Assembly (NCBI GenBank): GCA_965178635.1
Contig: CBCXVT010000027.1
Location: forward strand, 1 to 64,000
DNA length: 64,000 bases
From: GCA-2733415 sp965178635
GTDB taxonomy: Bacteria; Bacteroidota; Bacteroidia; Flavobacteriales; Flavobacteriaceae
Reading direction: 5' to 3'
A program made the position numbers and the translations under genes. The notes beneath the pieces are model-generated. The model ran no database searches, was not told where the DNA came from, and saw only the letters and a program-made list of their open reading frames with translations. This document shows positions 53,276-60,366 of this stretch, one piece after another. Position 1 is the first letter of the stretch. Every line of letters begins with the position of its first letter.

Positions 53276-54865
53276 ATGTTTGAGATTTCACAATTAAAAG
53301 AAAAAAAATTAGCTGATTTGCAAGAAATCGCTAAAACACTTCAAGTACCTAAATTTAGAACTTTAAAAAAGTTAGATTTAGTATATAAAATATTAGATGT
53401 TCAAGCAGAATCTAAAGAGGGGAAACCTGTGGCAGGTCCTGTAGTAAAAGATCAAGCTAAAGAAACTGCTAAGCCTAAACGTGAAAGAGTACAGCGTGTT
53501 AAAGCAGTAAGAAATGATAAAGCTCCTGTTGAAAAACAAGAGAGTGCTCCTGAAGCTTCCGTGCCGGTTAGCACTAATGTGAAAGCTGTTGAAAAGCCTA
53601 AACAAGAGCAAAGAGAGCGTAAAAAACCTCAGCATAAAAATCAAGAACAAAGAGATCATAAAAAGCCTCAACATAAGCATCAAAACCAACGTAAAGGTAA
53701 AGATGGTAACAAAGATACACGTAACCGTTATAAAGAGCCAGATTTTGAATTTGACGCTATTATAGAAAGTGAAGGTGTGTTGGATATCATGCAAGATGGT
53801 TATGGTTTTTTAAGATCTTCTGATTATAATTATTTGTCATCACCAGATGATATTTATGTGTCACAATCTCAAATACGTTTATTCGGTTTAAAAACTGGTG
53901 ATACGGTTTTAGGGCATGTGAGACCGCCAAAAGAAGGGGAGAAGTACTTTCCTTTAATTAAGGTGAGTAAAATAAACGGATTGGCGCCAAATGTAGTTAG
54001 AGACCGTGTGTCTTTTGAGCATTTAACGCCATTGTTTCCTCAAGAAAAATTCAAATTAGGAGAAAAACAAAGTACGGTGTCTACACGTATTATGGATTTG
54101 TTTGCGCCAATAGGTAAGGGGCAGAGAGCTATGATTGTGTCGCAACCTAAAACGGGTAAAACCATGTTGCTGAAAGATTTGGCAAATGCCATTGCAGCAA
54201 ATCACCCTGAAGTATATCAAATTGTGTTGTTGATTGATGAACGTCCGGAAGAGGTTACTGATATGCAACGAAATGTTAGAGGTGAAGTTGTAGCGTCTAC
54301 TTTTGATAAAGAAGCGCACGAGCACGTTAGAATAGCGAATCTTGTTTTAGAAAAAGCAAAGCGTTTGGTAGAATGTGGTCATGATGTAGTAATTTTATTA
54401 GATTCTATTACGCGTTTGGCAAGAGCTTATAATACGGTTCAGCCAGCTTCTGGTAAAATATTAAGTGGTGGTGTAGATTCTAATGCTTTGCACAAGCCAA
54501 AGCGTTTCTTTGGTGCTGCAAGAAATATTGAAAACGGTGGATCGTTATCTATTATTGGAACTGCATTAACTGATACAGGTTCTAAAATGGACGAAGTAAT
54601 CTTTGAAGAATTCAAAGGAACAGGAAACATGGAGCTACAATTAGACAGACGAATTGCAAACAGACGAATATTCCCTGCAATTGATTTAATCTCGTCAAGT
54701 ACACGTAGAGATGATTTGTTATTAGATGACTCTACAATTAAGCGAATGTGGGTAATGCGAAAGTATTTAACAGATATGAATCCTATTGAAGCTATGGAGT
54801 TTGTGAGTGATAGAATTAAAATGACTAAAAATAACGATGAATTTTTAATTTCTATGAATAGTTAG
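53276..54865 (+). CDS. rho: Transcription termination factor Rho with a long charged N-terminal insert
   Basis: Rho is a ring-shaped RNA helicase that ends transcription. The 529-aa chain is about 110 longer than the E. coli protein; the extra part (about residues 45-150) is charged and rich in K, Q, R and H (for example KPQHKHQNQRKGKDGN). After it come the RNA-binding OB fold (VLDIMQDGYGFLRSSDYNY), Walker A (QPKTGKTMLLKDL), the conserved LIDERPEEVTDM segment and the secondary RNA-binding loops (SITRLARAYN, SGGVDSNALHKPKRFFGAARN). The SAP-like N-terminal domain (DLQEIAKTLQVPKFRTLKKLDLVYKIL) is present. A strong terminator follows. Confidence 0.97.
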   Translation: MFEISQLKEKKLADLQEIAKTLQVPKFRTLKKLDLVYKILDVQAESKEGKPVAGPVVKDQAKETAKPKRERVQRVKAVRNDKAPVEKQESAPEASVPVSTNVKAVEKPKQEQRERKKPQHKNQEQRDHKKPQHKHQNQRKGKDGNKDTRNRYKEPDFEFDAIIESEGVLDIMQDGYGFLRSSDYNYLSSPDDIYVSQSQIRLFGLKTGDTVLGHVRPPKEGEKYFPLIKVSKINGLAPNVVRDRVSFEHLTPLFPQEKFKLGEKQSTVSTRIMDLFAPIGKGQRAMIVSQPKTGKTMLLKDLANAIAANHPEVYQIVLLIDERPEEVTDMQRNVRGEVVASTFDKEAHEHVRIANLVLEKAKRLVECGHDVVILLDSITRLARAYNTVQPASGKILSGGVDSNALHKPKRFFGAARNIENGGSLSIIGTALTDTGSKMDEVIFEEFKGTGNMELQLDRRIANRRIFPAIDLISSSTRRDDLLLDDSTIKRMWVMRKYLTDMNPIEAMEFVSDRIKMTKNNDEFLISMNS

Positions 54866-54884
54866 AAGTTAGATTTATGATATA

Positions 54885-54919
54885 AAAAAAGCCTCTTGAA
54901 ATAATCAAGAGGCTTTTTT
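54885..54919 (+). terminator. Terminator after rho
   Basis: A 15-bp perfect stem (54885-54899 with 54905-54919, 5-nt loop) with A- and T-rich ends. The ~165 bases from here to the next terminator hold no ORF or RNA that I can support. Confidence 0.93.
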
Positions 54920-55084
54920 GTGGTGTTTATTTTCCTAACTGTAATATAAAGTAATTAAAACTTATTCATAAGTTATCAGAACGATTTCTTTTGTCGCTTT
55001 ATGTTAAGTAAGGGTTTTTGGTAGTGTTTGAGTTCTGTATAAAAAATTGAACACGTAGTTATTGAGTTACATGGTAACACAAAA

Positions 55085-55114
55085 AGTCCTAATCTTTTTA
55101 AAAAGATTAGGACT
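55085..55114 (-). terminator. Palindromic terminator after rpsT
   Basis: A 30-bp perfect palindrome (core AATCTTTTTAAAAAGATT, flanked by AGTCCT and AGGACT) with a T-run on the minus strand, 27 bases past the rpsT stop. Confidence 0.88.
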
Positions 55115-55141
55115 AGTATTTTTTACAAGAAAATTTATAGC

Positions 55142-55393
55142 TTATAAAGAAGCAACAAATTTAGATAAGCTAGACTTTAAGTTAGCAGCTTTATTCTTGT
55201 GAATAATATTGTTCTTAGCAATTTTGTCAAGCATAGAAACAATACCAGGAAATGCTTTTTCAGCTTCTGCTTTGTCTGTTAACTCACGTAAAGCTTTAAT
55301 TGCGTTACGAGTAGTTTTATGTTGATATTTGTTACGTAACCTTTTAGCTTCGTTACTTCTTATTCTCTTTAATGCTGACTTGTGATTTGCCAT
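55142..55393 (-). CDS. rpsT: 30S ribosomal protein S20
   Basis: S20 binds 16S rRNA early in 30S assembly. The 83-aa, very basic, all-helical product matches the family from its first residues (MANHKSALKRIRSNEAKRLRNKYQ) through the conserved NIIHKNKAANLKSSLSKFV region. It follows two tRNA-Glu genes on the minus strand, with only 30 bases between, so all three may be expressed from the tRNA promoter at 55634-55663. A strong palindromic terminator closes the unit. Confidence 0.97.
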   Translation of the reverse strand: MANHKSALKRIRSNEAKRLRNKYQHKTTRNAIKALRELTDKAEAEKAFPGIVSMLDKIAKNNIIHKNKAANLKSSLSKFVASL

Positions 55394-55423
55394 TGTATCT
55401 CTGTTTTTTTTTAAATAAAAAAG

Positions 55424-55495
55424 TAGCCCGTAGGAGAATCGAACTCCTGTTTCTAGGATGAAAACCTAGCGTCCTAACCACTAGACGAACGGGCC
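55424..55495 (-). tRNA. tRNA-Glu (anticodon TTC), second copy of a tandem pair
   Basis: The minus strand folds into a full cloverleaf of 72 nt: acceptor GGCCCGT with ACGGGCT, D-arm TCTAGTGGTTAGGA, anticodon stem CTAGG/CCTAG around the loop TTTTCAT (anticodon TTC, positions 34-36), T-arm with GTTCGAATC. The first pair is G-U, as in other flavobacterial tRNA-Glu. The 3' CCA is not encoded. It is identical to the copy at 55541-55612. Confidence 0.97.
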
Positions 55496-55540
55496 AATAA
55501 TTGTTGTTAATTTGTATTGCAGTTTGCTACTCAAATTTTG

Positions 55541-55612
55541 TAGCCCGTAGGAGAATCGAACTCCTGTTTCTAGGATGAAAACCTAGCGTCCTAACCACTA
55601 GACGAACGGGCC
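55541..55612 (-). tRNA. tRNA-Glu (anticodon TTC), first copy of a tandem pair
   Basis: This is a base-for-base repeat of the tRNA-Glu at 55424-55495: acceptor GGCCCGT/ACGGGCT, anticodon TTC, T-loop GTTCGAATC, no encoded CCA. A 45-bp spacer separates the two. A well-matched promoter (55634-55663) lies just upstream, and proS is the next gene upstream on the same strand. Confidence 0.97.
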
Positions 55613-55633
55613 AATTGTTTTCAATTGCGGGTG

Positions 55634-55663
55634 CAAAAATACAACTATTTTTGACTATTGCAA
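55634..55663 (-). promoter_or_regulatory. Promoter for the tRNA-Glu pair and rpsT
   Basis: On the minus strand TTG (55663-55661), then 19 bases, then TATTTTTG (55641-55634), a good match to the Bacteroidota -33/-7 promoter. The start point would be about 15 bases before the first tRNA. Confidence 0.7.
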
Positions 55664-55690
55664 TAAACAATCAATATTTTTTTTAAATTT

Positions 55691-57175
55691 TTAATATGCC
55701 TTTGCAAATAAGACTCTTTTCTGAGACGGTTTTCCTGAAAACACACATGTTCCAGCCTCATTTTCAGCATCTAAAGGGATGCATCTAATTGTAGCTTTTG
55801 TAAGGTCTTTTATTTGCTCTTCTGTCTCTTCTGTACCATCCCAATGTGCTGAGATAAATCCGCCTTTTGTTTCTAAAACAGTCTTAAATTCTTCAAACGT
55901 AGAGACTTCCGTAGTGTGAGTGTCTCTATAGCTCTCTGCTTTGTTAAATAAATCGTTTTGTATGGTTTCTAGCAATTCATTTATTGTCGCGCCAATTCCG
56001 TCGATGTTTTGCAATGATTTTTCTTTAGTATCTCTACGTGCAATTTCAACTTGATTGTTTTCTAAATCTCTTGGGCCAACAACCATTCTTACAGGATATC
56101 CTTTCAATTCATATTCTGCAAATTTAAATCCTGGACGTTTTGTTACATCTGTGTCAATCTGAACTCTGATACCAAATTTTACTAATTCAGCTTTTATTTC
56201 ATTTGATTTTGCGATTAAAAGTTCATTTTGCTCTTCCTTCTTTTTATTTAAGAATGGAATAATAACGACTTGGTAAGGAGCTAATTTAGGAGGTAATACT
56301 AAACCTTCATCGTCAGAGTGTGTCATAATTAATCCACCAATAAGTCTAGTTGATACACCCCAGCTTGTTGCCCAAACATGTTCTTTACCACCTTCAGCAG
56401 TCTGAAACTCTACATCAAAAGCTTTAGCAAAATTTTGCCCTAAAAAGTGAGATGTTCCTGCTTGAAGTGCTTTACCATCTTGCATTAAGGCTTCAATAGT
56501 AAAGGTGTCATCTGCACCTGCAAAACGTTCACTATCACTTTTAAAACCTTTAATAACAGGCATAGCCATCCAATCTTGAGCAAATTGCGAATACACATCG
56601 TGCATTTGTTTTGCTTCTGCTACAGCTTCTTGTTTTGTAGCGTGTGCGGTATGTCCTTCTTGCCATAAAAACTCACTGGTTCTTAAAAATAAACGTGTAC
56701 GCATCTCCCAACGCACCACATTTGCCCACTGGTTTATTAATAAGGGTAAATCTCTATACGATTGAATCCAACCTTTATATGTATTCCAAATAATTGCCTC
56801 AGAAGTTGGTCTAACAATGAGTTCTTCTTCTAGTTTGGCATCTGGATCAACAATTAATTTACTTTTGTCTTCCGGGTCAGTTTTTAAACGGTAATGTGTT
56901 ACTACAGCACATTCTTTAGCAAAGCCTTCTGCATTTTTTTCTTCCGCTTCAAACAGGCTTTTCGGTACAAAAATTGGAAAATAGGCGTTTTGATGTCCTG
57001 TTTCTTTGAACATCTTGTCTAATTGCTCTTTCATTAGTTCCCAAATAGCAAATCCGTACGGCTTGATTACCATACAACCTCTTACTCCTGAGTTGTCTGC
57101 TAAGCCTGCATTCTTTACTAATTCGTTATACCAAAGCGAAAAATCTTCACTTCTTGTAGGTAGTTTCTTACTCAT
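55691..57175 (-). CDS. proS: Prolyl-tRNA synthetase (eukaryote-like, type 3)
   Basis: ProRS joins proline to tRNA-Pro. The 494-aa product lacks the editing insert found in the long E. coli type, matching the shorter type-3 form. It shows class II motif 2 with the arginine finger (RTRLFLRTSEFLWQEGHTAH), LIVRPTSEAIIWNTYKGW, and the motif 3 region (SWGVSTRLIGGLIMTHSDDEGLVLPPKLAP), then the anticodon-binding domain (LKGYPVRMVVGPRDLENNQVEIARRD) and a C-terminal zinc-like domain. The two tRNA-Glu genes and rpsT follow on the same strand. Confidence 0.97.
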   Translation of the reverse strand: MSKKLPTRSEDFSLWYNELVKNAGLADNSGVRGCMVIKPYGFAIWELMKEQLDKMFKETGHQNAYFPIFVPKSLFEAEEKNAEGFAKECAVVTHYRLKTDPEDKSKLIVDPDAKLEEELIVRPTSEAIIWNTYKGWIQSYRDLPLLINQWANVVRWEMRTRLFLRTSEFLWQEGHTAHATKQEAVAEAKQMHDVYSQFAQDWMAMPVIKGFKSDSERFAGADDTFTIEALMQDGKALQAGTSHFLGQNFAKAFDVEFQTAEGGKEHVWATSWGVSTRLIGGLIMTHSDDEGLVLPPKLAPYQVVIIPFLNKKKEEQNELLIAKSNEIKAELVKFGIRVQIDTDVTKRPGFKFAEYELKGYPVRMVVGPRDLENNQVEIARRDTKEKSLQNIDGIGATINELLETIQNDLFNKAESYRDTHTTEVSTFEEFKTVLETKGGFISAHWDGTEETEEQIKDLTKATIRCIPLDAENEAGTCVFSGKPSQKRVLFAKAY

Positions 57176-57185
57176 ATACTGTATT

Positions 57186-57201
57186 TTGGCACAAAAATTG
57201 T
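57186..57201 (+). promoter_or_regulatory. Sigma-54-like element upstream of the low-complexity lipoprotein gene
   Basis: TTGGCAC at 57186-57192 is followed by TTG at 57198-57200 and T instead of C at 57201; the GG and GT dinucleotides have the required ten-base gap. Only the last base of the -12 GC differs from consensus. It is 76 bases before the start at 57277 and overlaps the upstream region of proS. Confidence 0.35.
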
Positions 57202-57276
57202 GATAATGTTAAATATAAAATAGTTTCCGCAAAATTAACTATTTTTATAAGGTTCAACAATTTAATTTAAAGAGAT

Positions 57277-58239
57277 ATGAAAGATATTTATCAATTGAAG
57301 AATAAAGCGTTACTATTTTTTAGTGGTTTAATGAGTGTTTTATTAGTGTCATGTGGAAGTTATCAGGCTACAACTTATGGTGATGACGGTATATATAGCA
57401 CAGAAACACCTGAAACTAGAACAGTTGTTGTAGTTGAAAAACCAAACGCTGAAAATTCAAAGTACTATGAAGAGTATTTTGGAAGAACTGTAACGGACTA
57501 TGGAGAAATTGTTGAAGACGAAGTGTTTACTGATGTAGACAGTTATAGTTCTCAAGATGTTGTTGAACAGGATACTGAGGTTGCTAGAGAAAGCTATTCA
57601 GCATGGGAAGATGCTGGAGATAATGTTACTATAAACGTGTATAACACACGCCCATACTATTCTTATTACAGGCCATATAATTATTGGAACAATTACTATT
57701 ATAATGATTGGGCTTTTGGTGGTTTCTCTTGGGGATGGGGATCACATTATCATAATTATGGGTATTATGGATATAATTACGGATACCCTTATTATTATAA
57801 CTCGCCATACTATTATAATAACTACGGTTATTACGGACCAAGAAATTATGGGTATGTAAATGGACCAAGACGACGCGGTTACGCATCTAATTATTACTCA
57901 GGGCGTCATTCAAACAGAAGAAGTACATTGCGATCATCTGGAGTTACTCCAAGAAGGACATCACGTGCAACGACACCAAGACGAAGTACCCCAAGAGCAA
58001 CTACGCCAAGGAGTACTCCTAGACCAAGAGCTACGACACCAAGGTCTACAACACCGCGTAGTACGCCAAGACCAAGGCCATCAACTCCAAGATCTGTAAC
58101 CCCACGTAGTACGCCGAGACCAAGAGCAACTACGCCGAGATCAACACCACGAGCAACAGCTCCAAGAAGAAGTGCTCCGAGATCAGCACCTCGTTCAAGC
58201 TCAAGAAGTTCTTCTAGTAGAAGAGGTGGTAGAGCCTAA
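57277..58239 (+). CDS. Lipoprotein with Tyr/Asn/Gly-rich middle and Arg/Thr/Pro/Ser repeat tail
   Basis: The 320-aa product has a lipoprotein signal (ALLFFSGLMSVLLVSCGSYQ, lipobox LVSC). Residues ~25-115 are acidic and ordinary; ~125-205 are dominated by Tyr, Asn, Gly, Trp and His (for example YNYWNNYYYNDW); from about 215 to the end the chain repeats units such as RSTPRATTPR and RSTPRPRATTPR, making a long basic, disordered tail. The protein would be anchored in the outer membrane and its tail might bind polysaccharide or nucleic acid (inference). A terminator and an OmpP1-type porin gene follow. Such proteins recur in Flavobacteriia without known roles. Confidence 0.85.
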   Translation: MKDIYQLKNKALLFFSGLMSVLLVSCGSYQATTYGDDGIYSTETPETRTVVVVEKPNAENSKYYEEYFGRTVTDYGEIVEDEVFTDVDSYSSQDVVEQDTEVARESYSAWEDAGDNVTINVYNTRPYYSYYRPYNYWNNYYYNDWAFGGFSWGWGSHYHNYGYYGYNYGYPYYYNSPYYYNNYGYYGPRNYGYVNGPRRRGYASNYYSGRHSNRRSTLRSSGVTPRRTSRATTPRRSTPRATTPRSTPRPRATTPRSTTPRSTPRPRPSTPRSVTPRSTPRPRATTPRSTPRATAPRRSAPRSAPRSSSRSSSSRRGGRA

Positions 58240-58253
58240 ATTAAATAACACAG

Positions 58254-58294
58254 AAAAAATAGCTCTGCTAAGAGATTAGTAGCGCTATTTTTTT
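58254..58294 (+). terminator. Terminator after the low-complexity lipoprotein gene
   Basis: A stem of about 16 bp with one internal mismatch and a G-U pair (58254-58270 with 58277-58293) ends in a run of T. It falls 15 bases before the next start, so some transcripts may read through. Confidence 0.75.
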
Positions 58295-58309
58295 ATAAAA
58301 TTAAAACAT

Positions 58310-59812
58310 ATGAAAAGAGTTTTACTTATAATAGGATTGATATCCTCAATTGGTTTTTCGCAAAATATAAATGACGCATTACTATTTAGTAGTTCGCATA
58401 ATCAAGGATCAGCACGTTATAATGCCATGAGTGGTGCATTTGGTGCTCTTGGTGGTGATTTCTCTGCTATTAATGATAATCCTGCGGGTAGTGCAGTTTT
58501 TAATAATTCATCGATTTCTGGTGGTTTATTATTGTCTAATAATCAAAATGACACAAACTATTTTGGAACACAAACTAGTTCGTCTGACTCTAATTTATCT
58601 ATAAATCAATTAGGTGGAGCATTAGTGTTGAAAGATGCTAATGGAGATTCTGATTGGACTAAGTTCGTTATTGCATTAAACTATCAAGAAACTCAAAATT
58701 TTGATAAAGAGTATTATATTTCTGGAGATAGTAATGTGTCAATTGATTCATACTTTTTAAGTCACGCAAACGGATTGGTTTTTCAAGATATTCAAGCTCT
58801 ACCAGGAGAGTATTTAGAAGAAGCTTATTTAGATATAGCGTCTAGTTATGGGTATAATTACCAACAAGCTTTCTTAGGGTATTATGGTGGTGTTATAGAT
58901 CCTATAGACAATTCAGACCCATTAAATACAATGTATGTAGGAACTGGAGATTATTCTACTGTAAGTCAGGATTATTATTATAGTAGTTCTGGGTCAAATT
59001 CAAAATTCAATTTTAATGCTTCAACGCAATACAAGGATGTCTTGTATTTAGGGTTGTCATTAAACGGTCATTTTGTTGATGTACAGCGTGATTCAAGAAT
59101 TGAAGAAACTGGTTATGATGCAGCTTCAGCTTTGGAATATGTGGTGTTTGATAATTATTTAAGGACTACAGGGGGAGGTTTCTCTATGCAAGTAGGTGCT
59201 ATTGGTAAATTAGGTAAAGTTGTTAGGTTAGGTGCGTCATTTCAATCACCAACTTGGTATGTATTTACTGATGAATTATCACAACGTATTGACTCAAACA
59301 TAGCAGATATTGATATCGGTTATATTAATCAAAATCAAATTACAGTGTTTGAAGATTACAAATTACGTACACCTATGAAGTTAACTGGTAGTGCCGCATT
59401 TGTGTTTGGTAAACAAGGATTACTGAGTGTCGATTATCATTATCAAGATTATAATAACATGAGGATGAAACCCAATAGCAGTCATTTTCAAACTGTGAAT
59501 GCGCAAATAAACAATAGTTTAGTTGGCGCGTCATCAATTAATTTAGGAGGTGAATACAGAATTGAAAAATGGAGTTTAAGAGCAGGATATCGTTTTGAAG
59601 AAAGTCCTTATGAGAATAAAAACATAATGGATGATTTAACAGGATATTCTTTAGGGTTTGGTTATAACTTTGGAAGATCAAAGTTTGATTTAGCATACAG
59701 TCAGTCAAGTCAAGATGTGAGTCACCAATTATATGATACTGGTTTAACGACTAGAGCTTCAATAGAGGAGCGTAATTCATATGTAACAGCAACTTTCGCA
59801 TATAAATTCTAA
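58310..59812 (+). CDS. Outer-membrane transport protein, OmpP1/FadL/TodX family
   Basis: The 500-aa product has a signal peptide (MKRVLLIIGLISSIGFSQ) and the family start NINDALLFSSSHNQGSARYNAMSGAFGALGGDFSAINDNPAGSAVF, with the conserved NPA motif near the N-terminus and alternating amphipathic beta strands to a C-terminal aromatic residue (FAYKF). FadL-type barrels let hydrophobic molecules such as fatty acids or aromatic hydrocarbons through the outer membrane; several Bacteroidota homologues were annotated as haemin receptors. Substrate unknown. The long hairpin at 59829 follows. Confidence 0.9.
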   Translation: MKRVLLIIGLISSIGFSQNINDALLFSSSHNQGSARYNAMSGAFGALGGDFSAINDNPAGSAVFNNSSISGGLLLSNNQNDTNYFGTQTSSSDSNLSINQLGGALVLKDANGDSDWTKFVIALNYQETQNFDKEYYISGDSNVSIDSYFLSHANGLVFQDIQALPGEYLEEAYLDIASSYGYNYQQAFLGYYGGVIDPIDNSDPLNTMYVGTGDYSTVSQDYYYSSSGSNSKFNFNASTQYKDVLYLGLSLNGHFVDVQRDSRIEETGYDAASALEYVVFDNYLRTTGGGFSMQVGAIGKLGKVVRLGASFQSPTWYVFTDELSQRIDSNIADIDIGYINQNQITVFEDYKLRTPMKLTGSAAFVFGKQGLLSVDYHYQDYNNMRMKPNSSHFQTVNAQINNSLVGASSINLGGEYRIEKWSLRAGYRFEESPYENKNIMDDLTGYSLGFGYNFGRSKFDLAYSQSSQDVSHQLYDTGLTTRASIEERNSYVTATFAYKF

Positions 59813-59828
59813 GGAGTAAAATTTTTAA

Positions 59829-59884
59829 AAACCCAAATCATATCATGTATTTAGTATTCTAAATACATGATATGATTTGGGTTT
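59829..59884. terminator. Long 26-bp stem hairpin overlapping the GNAT gene 3' end
   Basis: A perfect 26-bp stem (59829-59854 with 59859-59884, loop TATT) between two converging genes. Its right arm lies entirely inside the coding end of the GNAT gene (stop at 59851-59853). It is much longer than a normal terminator stem; T-rich sequence on the minus strand supports termination. Confidence 0.75.
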
Positions 59885-60366
59885 GAGTGTGTTTCAGAAA
59901 CTTTAAAGTCATATACTCCAACAATTGAAAACCCTATTTTTGTATAGAAGTTTACAGCACGTGAATTTTCTACCCAAACGGCTAGCCAAATTCCTTTTTG
60001 ATGTTGTTTTTTAGATAATTCTAAATTAAAATCAAATAAGGTTTTACTTAAACCTAAGCCATAAAACTCTTTTAGAAAATATATACGATCTAATTTTGTG
60101 ATGTTGGCGGCTGTGACATTTTCATTAGGTGAGTTCATTACAATTTTTGAATATCCAGCAATAACATTGTTGTAATATAAAATGTGATATATATACTCAG
60201 GTTGCGATAATTCCTTTATAACTGCTTCGGTGGTGTAATTTTTTATGGTGTAAGTATCAATATCTTTTTTTGGAGCACTATGTCCGTGAGCATCTAAAAA
60301 AGTTGTTTTTCCAATAGTAGCTAATGTTTCAGCATGCGATATGTCAGCTTTTACAATTTGAATCAT
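59851..60366 (-). CDS. GNAT family N-acetyltransferase
   Basis: The 171-aa protein has the classic GNAT order: ADISHAETLATIGKTTF, a central strand pair, the acetyl-CoA loop (LKEFYGLGLSKTLFDFNLEL), and the C-terminal WVENSRAVNFYTKIGFSIVGVYDF motif. Its last ten codons form one arm of a 26-bp hairpin. Its start overlaps the RecQ stop by four bases (ATGA), so it is the last gene of the AAA-RecQ-GNAT operon. The acceptor substrate cannot be read. Confidence 0.9.
   Translation of the reverse strand: MIQIVKADISHAETLATIGKTTFLDAHGHSAPKKDIDTYTIKNYTTEAVIKELSQPEYIYHILYYNNVIAGYSKIVMNSPNENVTAANITKLDRIYFLKEFYGLGLSKTLFDFNLELSKKQHQKGIWLAVWVENSRAVNFYTKIGFSIVGVYDFKVSETHSNPNHIMYLEY

Noticed and set aside
53393..53794. 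133-aa antisense ORF over the rho insert
   Set aside because: Phe/Leu/Ile-rich antisense of the K/Q/H-rich insert, without start context or conserved motif.
57860..58099. 79-aa ORF rich in His, Gln, Asp and Glu within the lipoprotein gene
   Set aside because: It is the shifted frame of the Arg/Thr/Pro repeat region of the real lipoprotein gene on the same strand; the odd composition comes from the repeats.
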